From Thermoplasmatota archaeon (lineage in GTDB: Archaea > Thermoplasmatota > Thermoplasmata > UBA10834): DNA of 14,097 bases. Shown piece after piece: positions 7,006 to 13,948 of the stretch. Positions within the stretch are counted from its first letter, which is position 1. The number at the start of each line of letters is the position of its first letter. The translations under genes and the position numbers were made by a program. Location: positions 1 to 14,097 of the forward strand of contig JAUPMC010000043.1 of the NCBI GenBank assembly GCA_030836605.1, in the 5' to 3' direction. The notes below the pieces were generated by a model. The model did not search any database, had not been told where the DNA came from, and worked only from the letters and a program-made list of their open reading frames with translations.

Positions 7006-7224
7006 ATGGCAGAGCCCAGACACGAGTCAGGGAAGAAGGAGAGGTGCGACATCGAGGGATGCGATGCCGAAGGAGTGAGGTCCATAGCCGGCAAGAAGGT
7101 CGAGAAGGCCGGGATGACGCTCTCCGGCGACCCTGACAAGAACGCGCATCTGTGCAAGGCGCACTACAGGGAGTTCAAGAAGAAGACCAAGTCCGACAGG
7201 ACGATGGACCGGCTCGGCTGGTGA
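7006..7224 (+). CDS. Small Cys/His-rich, probably zinc-binding protein (unknown function)
   Basis: This 72-residue, highly charged basic protein has two ligand pairs: C14-x4-C19 near the N-terminus and an H48-L-C50-x2-H53 cluster towards the C-terminus. The spacing suggests a single zinc-binding fold built from two knuckles. A Lys/Arg-rich tail follows (KKKTKSDRTMDR). I do not recognise a named family; a nucleic-acid-binding role would fit the charge but is inference. Support for a real gene: a well-placed TATA-like box 26 bp before the ATG, conserved-looking Cys/His pairing, and a fit between two promoters. The ATG has no ribosome binding site, consistent with a leaderless transcript. Confidence 0.75.
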   Translation: MAEPRHESGKKERCDIEGCDAEGVRSIAGKKVEKAGMTLSGDPDKNAHLCKAHYREFKKKTKSDRTMDRLGW

Positions 7225-7260
7225 GTCCCCACAGGACTAGCCGTCACCTCCGAAAGCTGG

Positions 7261-7266
7261 ATATAT
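7261..7266 (+). promoter_or_regulatory. TATA-like box for the MFS transporter, predicting a leaderless GTG start
   Basis: ATATAT lies in the 62-bp gap after the 72-residue gene, with its centre about 24 bp before the GTG at 7287. It supports that GTG as the real start, although the reading frame is open further upstream. Confidence 0.55.
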
Positions 7267-7286
7267 GCCTGGCAGGTTCGAGGGGC

Positions 7287-8408
7287 GTGAAGCCAGAGGC
7301 CATCCAATTCCTGTCGAACACGGGGGTCTTCGGCCCCGCCATAATAGTCCCGATCATCCTCGCGGATGAGTTCCAAGCCTCCGAGGCGCTCATAGGCGTG
7401 ATCGCCGGCATGTTCGCGGCCGCGGGCTTCTTCTCCAGCTATGTGTTCGGCAGGGCGTCGGACGTCTACGGCCGCAGGGTGATCCTCCTCGTCGGCCTCG
7501 GGCTCACGGTCGCCGCGACCGCCGCTCAAGGGATATCCATGATTGTGGGCGGGCTCCCGGTGTTCGCCGTGGTAAGGGTGCTCCTCGGGTTCGCTTCGGG
7601 AATGTTCCCCGCGGCACTCCTCGCGTATGCGTACGAGGCCAAGAGCAAGATGGGCAAGTTCAGTTCGTGGTCCGCCGCCGGCTGGGGGGTCGGGAACCTC
7701 ACCGTGGGGCTCTTCGGCGTGATGTACGAGTTCGCCTACTTCTACTGCGCCGCGGTCCTGATGGTCTCCTTCGCGATCGCGCTGACATTGCGTTTCGAGA
7801 AGGAGGTCCGGATGTCGGTCCCCCTGTTCCCCGTGGAACTGATCAAGAGGAACGCGCCCGTGTACTCGGCGATGCTCATCCGACACACAGGCGCCAGCAT
7901 GATATGGGTCACGTACCCCCTCTTCCTCGTCAGCATAGGCGCGGACGTCGTGTGGGTGGGCATCATCTACTCCGTGAACGCGTTCGGACAGTTCTTCATC
8001 ATGCACGTCCTCGACCGGTATGACCCTGCGGTGCTCGTGGCGGTGGGGCTCGCCAGCTCGGCCGTCACGTTCTTCACGTTCCTGCTGGCCGACAACTACT
8101 GGCAGATCGTGCCTTCCCAGGTGCTGTTGGCGGCATCCTGGGCCTGCCTGTACGTCGGGAGCCTCAGGTATGTCATGGACAAGAACAAGGAGAAGGCGAC
8201 GGCCTCGGGCATCCTGTCGAGCGTCCTGAGCATATCGGGGGTCGTTGGCCCCGTCATCGGCGGGCTCGCGGCGGTCACGATCGGGTTCAGGGGGACGATA
8301 GGGATAGCCTCGCTCATGTCCGCGATAGCGTTCGGGATATTCCTCTACGAACTCAAGGCCTCAGGAGAGTTTTATCGCTTGGGACGCCTTACTCTGCGCC
8401 GCACATGA
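7287..8408 (+). CDS. Major facilitator superfamily transporter
   Basis: This 373-residue integral membrane protein has about 12 predicted transmembrane helices. The MFS loop 2-3 signature appears as GRASDVYGRR after the second helix, and the two-half layout is visible, with a central cytoplasmic loop around the RFEKEVRMS segment. The frame is open upstream to 7152, but that part overlaps the 72-residue gene and reads as non-membrane, charged sequence. The GTG at 7287 starts just before the first helix and matches a TATA-like box at 7261-7266. The substrate cannot be read from the sequence; drug efflux or a small organic solute are both possible. The stop overlaps the start of RNase Z as ATGA, so the two may be cotranscribed. 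The C-terminal region also carries a TATA-like element for that gene. Confidence 0.9.
   Translation: MKPEAIQFLSNTGVFGPAIIVPIILADEFQASEALIGVIAGMFAAAGFFSSYVFGRASDVYGRRVILLVGLGLTVAATAAQGISMIVGGLPVFAVVRVLLGFASGMFPAALLAYAYEAKSKMGKFSSWSAAGWGVGNLTVGLFGVMYEFAYFYCAAVLMVSFAIALTLRFEKEVRMSVPLFPVELIKRNAPVYSAMLIRHTGASMIWVTYPLFLVSIGADVVWVGIIYSVNAFGQFFIMHVLDRYDPAVLVAVGLASSAVTFFTFLLADNYWQIVPSQVLLAASWACLYVGSLRYVMDKNKEKATASGILSSVLSISGVVGPVIGGLAAVTIGFRGTIGIASLMSAIAFGIFLYELKASGEFYRLGRLTLRRT
8370..8375 (+). promoter_or_regulatory. TATA-like box for RNase Z inside the MFS gene
   Basis: TTTTAT lies within the last codons of the MFS gene, with its centre about 32 bp before the ATG at 8405. This would give RNase Z its own transcript with a leader of only a few bases. 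As it is in coding sequence, the match could be chance. Confidence 0.4.
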
Positions 8409-9313
8409 AGCTGGTGTTCCTGGGAGTCGGAGGCACTTACCCCTCCAAGATGAGGAATGTCACCTCCCTCGCGGTCCAGATGGGGCCCGAGGTGCTGTTG
8501 TTCGACTGCGGGGAGGGCATCCAGCGGCAGCTGATGTGCTCCTCCGTCTCCTTCATGCGGATACGCCGGATATTCATATCCCACCTGCACGCGGACCACT
8601 TCCTGGGGCTCCCCGGGCTCATACAGAGCATGAGCCTGAACGGCCGCCAGGAAGAACTGGAGATATGCGGCCCTCAAGGCATCGCCAAGACCGTGAGGTC
8701 GCTCATGAACCTAGGCTACTTCAAGAGCGGGTACAAGGTGCGTGCGAGGACCCTGTCCCCCGGGGACTCCCTCGCGTGTGACGGCTACAGGGTGACCGCG
8801 GCGGCCGCCGACCACACGGTGCCAGCCCTGGCGTACGCGGTGGAGGAGGACCTACGCGGAGGGAGATTCGACATCCGCAAGGCCAAGGCCCTCGGGGTCC
8901 CCGCCGGGCCCATGTTCAGCGCCCTGCAGAGAGGTGAGCGGGTGCGGGTCAAGGGCAAGGTCGTCCGACCGGAGCAGGTCCTCGGCCCGCCGAGGCCCGG
9001 CCGGAAGGTGGCGTTCTCGGGTGACACCCGGAAGTGCAGGGCCGTGATCGAGCTCGCCAAGGGGGCGGACGCCCTGGTGCATGACTGCACCCTCGACTCG
9101 CGGTACTCGGAGCTAGCGAGGACCTTCGGACACTCGACCGCGAGGAATGCAGCGGAGGTCGCGAAGGAGGCAGGGGTGCGCTCCCTGTTCCTGGTGCATA
9201 TCAGCCCGCGGTACGACGACCCGTCCATCCTGGTGAGGGAGGCTCGGAAGGTCTTCAGGAAGAGCGCCGTGCCCGAGGAGCTGTCGGAGCACGAGATACG
9301 GCTCGGGAAGTGA
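8405..9313 (+). CDS. rnz: Ribonuclease Z (tRNA 3'-end processing endonuclease)
   Basis: RNase Z cleaves the 3' trailer of tRNA precursors. This 302-residue metallo-beta-lactamase-fold protein is of normal length for the short form. The N-terminal LGVGGTYP is followed by DCGEGIQRQL (34-43). The zinc site is HLHADH (H60, H62, D64, H65), H137 in AADHTVPALAY, D207 in FSGDTR and H265 in VHISPRY, with the conserved H243 in FGHST. The segment between about 145 and 200, rich in Arg, Lys and Gly, corresponds to the region carrying the flexible arm that grips tRNA. The ATG at 8405 overlaps the stop of the MFS gene as ATGA. A probable promoter lies just upstream within that gene. Confidence 0.96.
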   Translation: MKLVFLGVGGTYPSKMRNVTSLAVQMGPEVLLFDCGEGIQRQLMCSSVSFMRIRRIFISHLHADHFLGLPGLIQSMSLNGRQEELEICGPQGIAKTVRSLMNLGYFKSGYKVRARTLSPGDSLACDGYRVTAAAADHTVPALAYAVEEDLRGGRFDIRKAKALGVPAGPMFSALQRGERVRVKGKVVRPEQVLGPPRPGRKVAFSGDTRKCRAVIELAKGADALVHDCTLDSRYSELARTFGHSTARNAAEVAKEAGVRSLFLVHISPRYDDPSILVREARKVFRKSAVPEELSEHEIRLGK

Positions 9314-9355
9314 CGCGACGGTGCTCTACAGCTACCGGCTGTCAATCCGATACGC

Positions 9356-9363
9356 ATTTATAG
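9356..9363 (+). promoter_or_regulatory. TATA-like box for the peptide-transport ATPase operon
   Basis: ATTTATAG stands out in the 164-bp gap between RNase Z and the first ATPase. Its centre is about 118 bp before the ATG at 9478, predicting a transcript start near 9386 and a leader of about 90 bases, unlike the leaderless genes nearby. A short perfect hairpin, ACAGC-5 nt-GCTGT (9328-9342), lies just upstream of the box and could mark the RNase Z 3' end or an operator. Confidence 0.5.
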
Positions 9364-9386
9364 CAATCCCGGGTTTTCGGGTGGTC

Positions 9387-9431
9387 CAGGGACAGAGGGA
9401 TACCTGTTCATGAAGAGCCCTGCGGTCCCTG
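9387..9431 (+). promoter_or_regulatory. Possible 5' leader stem-loop before the ATPase operon
   Basis: CAGGGAC (9387-9393) pairs perfectly with GTCCCTG (9425-9431). Inside it AGGG (9396-9399) pairs with CCCT (9418-9421), separated by a small internal loop. The outer stem starts almost exactly at the transcript start predicted from the TATA box at 9356-9363, so the mRNA would begin with this hairpin. I do not recognise it as a known riboswitch class. Confidence 0.35.
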
Positions 9432-9477
9432 ATAGCGCCGTAAACGACAACGGACTTAGTTAAGGGGGAACTCACGG

Positions 9478-10443
9478 ATGGCCTTACTTGAGGTCCAGGG
9501 TCTGAGGACATATTTCAAGACGCAGGAAGGGACGTTGAAGGCAGTCGACGGCATCGACTTCATGCTGGAGAAGGGCCAGGCGATGGGCCTGGCCGGAGAG
9601 TCCGGCTGCGGGAAGACGACGGCCGCCCTATCCATCATGAAGCTGCTGCCCGCCAACGGGTACATCGCCGGCGGCAGGATCAACTTCATGGGCCAGGACA
9701 TGGCCAAGGTGACGGGGGATAAGCTCCGCGCCATCAGATGGAGGGACATATCCATAATTTTCCAGGGCGCCATGAACGCCTTGAACCCCGTGAAGAGGGT
9801 CGGGGAACAGATCACGGAGCCTATCATACTCCACGAGAAGGTGGACGAGGCCGTCGCTATGAAGAGGGCCAAGGAGCTCTTCGAGATGGTCGGCATCAAC
9901 CCGAACAGGATCAGGGAGTACCCGCACGAGTTCAGCGGCGGCATGAGGCAGAGGGTCATGATCGCGATGGCCCTCGCGTGCAAGCCCAGGCTCGTCATCG
10001 CTGACGAGCCCACGACCGCGCTCGATGTGATGATCCAGGCGCAGATCATCTCGCTCCTCAAGAACCTCCAGAAGGAGCTGGACCTGGCCATGATTGTCAT
10101 ATCTCACGACCTCTCCGTCCTCGCGGAGACGTGCGAGCAGCTGTCGATCATGTACGCTGGCAAGATAGTCGAGAGGGCCTCGTCCGCCGAGGTCTTCGAG
10201 GACCCACAGCAGCCCTACACGAAGGGTCTGATCGCCGCGTTCCCGAACATCCACGGCAAGAAGATCATGCCCGCGTCCATCGCGGGGAACCCGCCCAACC
10301 TGATAAGAGCCCCGCTAGGTTGCAGGTTCGCCGAGAGATGCTTCATGGCAAAGGAAGTCTGCCTGAAGGAGGAGCCTAAGCTGGTCGAGGTCAAACCAGG
10401 GCACTGGGCGGCGTGCCACTTCGTTCCGCCGTTGAGGGGGTGA
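9478..10443 (+). CDS. dppD: Oligopeptide/dipeptide-type ABC transporter ATPase, DppD-like
   Basis: This 321-residue ATPase would power import through a peptide-type ABC permease. Walker A is GESGCGKTT (40-48), the Q-loop glutamine is Q96 (IFQGAMNALNP), the signature is FSGGMRQR (152-159), Walker B is LVIADE (172-177), and the switch histidine is H210. The C-terminal oligopeptide-transporter extension carries four cysteines, C282, C288, C295 and C313, the pattern associated with an Fe-S cluster in DppD-type ATPases. GGGGG (9464-9468) precedes the ATG by nine bases. The gene lies 6 bp before its partner. No permease or substrate-binding protein gene precedes it, as is usual in dpp/opp operons, so its membrane partners must lie elsewhere. 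Peptide specificity is inferred from subfamily; related systems carry nickel or sugars. Confidence 0.93.
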   Translation: MALLEVQGLRTYFKTQEGTLKAVDGIDFMLEKGQAMGLAGESGCGKTTAALSIMKLLPANGYIAGGRINFMGQDMAKVTGDKLRAIRWRDISIIFQGAMNALNPVKRVGEQITEPIILHEKVDEAVAMKRAKELFEMVGINPNRIREYPHEFSGGMRQRVMIAMALACKPRLVIADEPTTALDVMIQAQIISLLKNLQKELDLAMIVISHDLSVLAETCEQLSIMYAGKIVERASSAEVFEDPQQPYTKGLIAAFPNIHGKKIMPASIAGNPPNLIRAPLGCRFAERCFMAKEVCLKEEPKLVEVKPGHWAACHFVPPLRG

Positions 10444-10444
10444 T
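10436..10444 (+). promoter_or_regulatory. Strong ribosome binding site for the second ATPase gene
   Basis: GGGGGTGAT differs by one base from the ideal archaeal Shine-Dalgarno GGAGGTGAT. It spans the stop codon of the first ATPase and lies five bases before the next ATG. It contrasts with the leaderless first genes of other units in the window. Confidence 0.7.
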
Positions 10445-10449
10445 TCGAG

Positions 10450-11577
10450 ATGGTCAAGGATATCCTGGTCGTCAAGGATTTGCAGGTTTGGTTCCCGATG
10501 AGGACTGGATTCATCCAGAGCCTCGTGTCGAAGGAACAAAGATGGGTCAAGGCGGTCGACGGCGTGTCCTTCAACATCAAGGACCGTGAGATATTCTGCC
10601 TCGTGGGGGAGTCTGGCTGTGGCAAGACCACGACCGGCAAGGCGATACTGAGGCTCGTCGAGCCCACCGGTGGCAAGGTCAAGTACTACGGCGAGGGCAA
10701 GAACACTCTCATGAAGGAGATGCTCGAGGACGCGGTCTCCAAGGGCAAGGTCACGAAGGAGCAGGCGGCCAAGATGATGGCGGAGGGCGGGCTCGACGTC
10801 CGCGCCCTCCAGAAGGGCCGCATGAAGAGGTTGAGGCAGAAGATGCAGATCATCTTCCAGGACCCGTACGAGTCCCTCAACCCGAAGCAGTCCATATACG
10901 ACATTATCGCCGAGCCGCTCGTCGTCAACGGCATAGGCGCGAACGAGGCCGAGAGGGAGAAGCGCGTCGTGAAGGCATTGGACGACGCCGGCCTGAGGCC
11001 CCCGAAGGACTTCATGTGGAGGTACCCGCACGAGGTGTCCGGTGGCCAGAGGCAGAGGGTCGGCATCGCGGGCGCGCTCGTGCTGCAGCCTGAGTTCCTC
11101 GTCGCGGACGAACCGGTGTCCATGCTCGATGTGTCCATCAGGTCCGAGATCCTGAAGCTGATGCTGGACCTCAGGGAGCAGAAAGGGCTCGCGTTCCTGT
11201 TCATCACGCACGACCTAGGCGTGGCCTATGTGTTCAGCGACAGGATAGGCATCATGTACCTGGGCAAGATCGTCGAGCTCGGGCCGACCGAGGAAGTCGT
11301 GAAGCAGCCGAAGCACCCGTACACGAAGGCGCTCATATCCGTCGTGCCGACGCCCGACCCCGAGATGAGGCGCGACAAGATCATCCTGAAGGGCGAGAGG
11401 CCCGACCCGGCGAACATACCGCCAGGGTGCAGGTTCCACCCGAGGTGCCCGTTCGTCATGGACATCTGCAGGAAGGAGGCCCCGAAGGCGGTCTTCGTCT
11501 CCGAGGGACACTGGGTGTCCTGCCACCTCGAGACTGGCACGCCAGCGGAGCCGCCGCCTGAGGAGAAGAAGGCTTGA
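10450..11577 (+). CDS. dppF: Oligopeptide/dipeptide-type ABC transporter ATPase, DppF-like
   Basis: This is the partner ATPase, 375 residues. Walker A is GESGCGKTT (53-61), the Q-loop is Q137 (IFQDPYESLNP), the signature is VSGGQRQR (196-203), Walker B is FLVADE (216-221), and the switch histidine is H254. Its C-terminal extension again has four cysteines, C327, C333, C340 and C358. Between the first beta sheet and the Q-loop, where most DppF proteins have a short turn, it carries an extra charged, probably helical insert of roughly 30 residues (about 85-118). The C-terminus ends in a Pro/Glu/Lys-rich tail. It pairs with the upstream DppD-like protein to form a heterodimer, as is known for this family. 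Its stop codon overlaps the TTG start of the P1 peptidase. Confidence 0.93.
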   Translation: MVKDILVVKDLQVWFPMRTGFIQSLVSKEQRWVKAVDGVSFNIKDREIFCLVGESGCGKTTTGKAILRLVEPTGGKVKYYGEGKNTLMKEMLEDAVSKGKVTKEQAAKMMAEGGLDVRALQKGRMKRLRQKMQIIFQDPYESLNPKQSIYDIIAEPLVVNGIGANEAEREKRVVKALDDAGLRPPKDFMWRYPHEVSGGQRQRVGIAGALVLQPEFLVADEPVSMLDVSIRSEILKLMLDLREQKGLAFLFITHDLGVAYVFSDRIGIMYLGKIVELGPTEEVVKQPKHPYTKALISVVPTPDPEMRRDKIILKGERPDPANIPPGCRFHPRCPFVMDICRKEAPKAVFVSEGHWVSCHLETGTPAEPPPEEKKA

Positions 11578-12665
11578 GCGTCCGGGTCAGGGCGAGGGAG
11601 GCCGGGCTCAGGTTCGGCTCCGGGACCACGGGCCCCAGGAACTCCGTGGCGGACGTGCCGGGGGTCAGGGTAGGCCATTGCACCATCAGCAGGGGCTCGG
11701 GAGCCCTCGAGGAGGGCAAAGGGCCTGTGCGCACGGGCGTGACCGCGATCCTGCCGCACGGCGGGAACATGAACACCCTGCCCGTGAAGGCGGCGTACTT
11801 CGACCTGAACGGCTGCGGGGGGCTCATGGGCGCCCTGCAGATAGGCGAGTTCGGCCTCATCGACACGCCCGTGATGCTCACGAACACGATGTCGATGGGG
11901 GCTGTCGCGGATGCGACCGTCAGGTACATGCTGAGGCACAACCCCCAGGCGGGCATCTCCGAGGACACGGTCATACCGATAGTCTCTGAGTGCGACGACA
12001 GTTACCTGAACGACGCCAGGGGGCTGCACGTGTCGGAGCGGCACGTGGTCGAGGCCATCGAGGGTGCGTCCCTGGACGTCAAGGAAGGCGCGGTCGGCGC
12101 GGGGACGGGCATGTCCTGCTACGACTTCAAAGGAGGGATAGGCACCTCTTCGAGGCTCGTCGAGGCCCCTGGTGGGACGTACGCCGTGGGAGTCTTGGTG
12201 CTGTCCAATCACGGCAGCCGGGAGGAGCTCCTCGTAGAGGGCGTGCCCGTCGGCGCGATGCTGGACACCCCGAACCCCAAGCGGGTCGAGCAGGGATCCA
12301 TCGTGACCGTGGTGGCGACGGACGCCCCCGTGGACCCGCGTCAGCTCGGCAGATTGGCCAGGAGGTCCTGCCTCGGGCTCGCTCTCACAGGCTCATGCTC
12401 GCACAACGGCAGCGGGGACATCGTGGTGGCCTTCTCGACGGCTAACGCGCACGACCGCACGGTCAAGGACAAACTCCGGACGGACACCCTCCTGGCGGAC
12501 AGCGACATCAACAGCCTGTTCAGGGCGACCGTGGACTGCACGTCCGAGGCGATCATCAACTCGCTCTTCAAGGCGGAGACGACCGAAGGCAGGGACGGGC
12601 ATGTCGTGCCCGCGCTCCCGATAGACGAGACCCTTGCCATCCTGAGACGGCACGGCCGTCTATGA
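11574..12665 (+). CDS. P1-family self-processing aminopeptidase (DmpA/BapA type)
   Basis: This 363-residue protein belongs to the P1 (DmpA) peptidase family of Ntn-like, self-cleaving hydrolases. These act on N-terminal residues of L- or D-amino-acid amides and small peptides, or on beta-peptides. Conserved stretches are SVADVPGVRVGHCTI (24-38), VRTGVTAILPHGGN (52-65), AYFDLNGCGGLMGALQIGEF (74-93), VGAGTGMSCYDFKGGIGTSS (174-193) and LVLSNHGSREELLV (208-221). The last contains the expected autocleavage site between G214 and the nucleophile S215. The start is TTG at 11574, overlapping the DppF stop by four bases (TTGA) and preceded by GGAGAAGAAGG; no ATG or GTG is available close by in frame. 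This overlap implies translational coupling with the transporter ATPases and points to work on imported peptides. Exact substrate is not readable. Confidence 0.93.
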   Translation: MSVRVRAREAGLRFGSGTTGPRNSVADVPGVRVGHCTISRGSGALEEGKGPVRTGVTAILPHGGNMNTLPVKAAYFDLNGCGGLMGALQIGEFGLIDTPVMLTNTMSMGAVADATVRYMLRHNPQAGISEDTVIPIVSECDDSYLNDARGLHVSERHVVEAIEGASLDVKEGAVGAGTGMSCYDFKGGIGTSSRLVEAPGGTYAVGVLVLSNHGSREELLVEGVPVGAMLDTPNPKRVEQGSIVTVVATDAPVDPRQLGRLARRSCLGLALTGSCSHNGSGDIVVAFSTANAHDRTVKDKLRTDTLLADSDINSLFRATVDCTSEAIINSLFKAETTEGRDGHVVPALPIDETLAILRRHGRL

Positions 12666-12681
12666 GCAGCCTTCAGATAGG

Positions 12682-12690
12682 TTTTTCATA
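12682..12690 (+). promoter_or_regulatory. Weak TATA-like element before the M20 peptidase
   Basis: TTTTTCATA is the only AT-rich run in the 62-bp gap. Its centre lies about 42 bp before the ATG at 12728, predicting a short leader that keeps the GAGG ribosome binding site (12717-12720). The match to the consensus is poor. Confidence 0.3.
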
Positions 12691-12727
12691 GGATACGCTC
12701 ATTGACGCAGCGCTCCGAGGATACACC

Positions 12728-13945
12728 ATGTCGGCGAAGAAGACCGAGACACCGAAAGTCCCTCTGGACAAAATCCGGAAGGCGGTAACGAAGGCCGAGG
12801 TCGAAGGCCTTGTGAGATCGTTGGTCAAGATACCGAGCCACAGCCAGGTCCCGACCCGAGAGAAGGAGGTCGCCGAGTTCCTCAAGGAGTTCCTCGAGGA
12901 CGAGGGGATAGACGCCAGGCTGAGGCAGGTCGAGAAGGACCGCCCGAACGTGATCGCCGCCCTCAAAGGCTCCGGCGGAGGCAAGAGCCTCATGCTCAAC
13001 GGGCACACTGACACGGTCCCGCCGTACGAGATGGACATCCCGCCGTTCACGCCGAAGGTCCAAGGAGGGAAGCTCTTCGGCAGGGGTTCGCTGGACATGA
13101 AGAGCGGCCTCGCCTCTATGGCGATGACCCTCGTGGCGCTGGACAGGGCGAAGGTCCGCCTCCGGGGGGACCTGTACCTGGCGGCCGTCGTGGGTGAGGA
13201 GGAGCGGAGCGAGGGGACCGAGGACATCGTCCTCAACGGCCCGAAGGCCGACATGGCCATAGTGGGGGAGCCCACAGACCTGGAGATACAGCCGTCCCAC
13301 AGGGGCCTCGAGTGGCTCGAGGCGCACTTCTACGGGAAGGCCGCCCACGGAGGGCAGGCGGACAAGGGCGTCAACGCGATATCCATGGCCTCGAGGTTCG
13401 TCAACCTCCTGGAGTCCGACCTCCTCACGAGGCTCAGGGCGAAGGGCAGCCCGACCATGCTGCCGCCGACCCTCAACGTGGGCGTGATCAGCGGAGGACA
13501 GCAGCCCAGCTCCGTCGCCGACCACTGCGTCGTCAAGATAGACCGCAGGTGGACCCCGGAGGAGGACCTCCAGACCGTATTCAAGGAGATCTACGACCTC
13601 TTCGACGCGCTCAAGAAGTCCGACCCGACGTTCAAGGCGGAGCTCAAGCGCGACACGACAGGCATGAAGACGATGACGCACGTGCCTAACTTCGTCCCGT
13701 CCGACCATAGGCTCGTGAGGTCGCTCAGTGACTCCGCGGCCCGTGTGCTGGGGGGACAGCCGAAGGTCACCAGCTTCTGGGGCTGGACCGACGCGGCGCT
13801 CATGACCCACTTCGGGAAGATGCCCACCGTCGTGTTCGGCCCGGGGGGCAAGGGGGCGCACTCGAGGGTCGAGTATGTGCTCACCGGGGACCTCGAGAAG
13901 TGTCTGCTGGTGTACGCCGGCACGGCGATGGACATCTGCGGGTGA
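12728..13945 (+). CDS. M20-family metallopeptidase (ArgE/DapE/carboxypeptidase G2 type)
   Basis: This 405-residue two-zinc hydrolase cleaves amide bonds of N-acyl amino acids or small peptides. The ligand set is visible: H93 and the conserved D95 in NGHTDTVP, the bridging D123 in SLDMKSG, the catalytic base E157 with metal ligand E158 in GEEER, E181 in VGEPT, and H378 in GAHSRVEY. The glutamate at 181 fits the ArgE/DapE side of the family. The lid/dimerisation domain lies at about 190-305, with AAHGGQ (205-210). The ATG at 12728 has GAGG seven bases upstream. The first 25 or so residues are a Lys-rich N-terminal extension. It follows the P1 peptidase in the same direction with a 62-bp gap and converges on a D-aminoacylase-like gene, so breakdown of peptides or acylated amino acids is likely. 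Lysine or arginine biosynthesis cannot be excluded. Confidence 0.93.
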   Translation: MSAKKTETPKVPLDKIRKAVTKAEVEGLVRSLVKIPSHSQVPTREKEVAEFLKEFLEDEGIDARLRQVEKDRPNVIAALKGSGGGKSLMLNGHTDTVPPYEMDIPPFTPKVQGGKLFGRGSLDMKSGLASMAMTLVALDRAKVRLRGDLYLAAVVGEEERSEGTEDIVLNGPKADMAIVGEPTDLEIQPSHRGLEWLEAHFYGKAAHGGQADKGVNAISMASRFVNLLESDLLTRLRAKGSPTMLPPTLNVGVISGGQQPSSVADHCVVKIDRRWTPEEDLQTVFKEIYDLFDALKKSDPTFKAELKRDTTGMKTMTHVPNFVPSDHRLVRSLSDSAARVLGGQPKVTSFWGWTDAALMTHFGKMPTVVFGPGGKGAHSRVEYVLTGDLEKCLLVYAGTAMDICG

Positions 13946-13948
13946 GCC

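Noticed and set aside
7152..7286. Upstream extension of the MFS gene to an ATG at 7152
   Set aside because: The extra 45 residues overlap the 72-residue gene, are charged and non-membrane, and a TATA-like box points to the GTG at 7287.
9410..9463. A 17-codon upstream frame (ATG to TAA) in the leader of the ATPase operon
   Set aside because: It has no ribosome binding site and overlaps the stem-loop; a frame this short is easily due to chance.
9314..9477. Possible tRNA or other known structured RNA in the largest gap of the window
   Set aside because: No cloverleaf, T-loop or known riboswitch core could be found; only a TATA-like box and short inverted repeats are visible.
11226..13861. Long minus-strand open frames opposite the P1 peptidase and M20 genes (11226-12212 and 12686-13861)
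   Set aside because: Both are antisense shadows of genes with clear catalytic motifs; their translations are rich in Arg, Gly, Val and His and show no family features.
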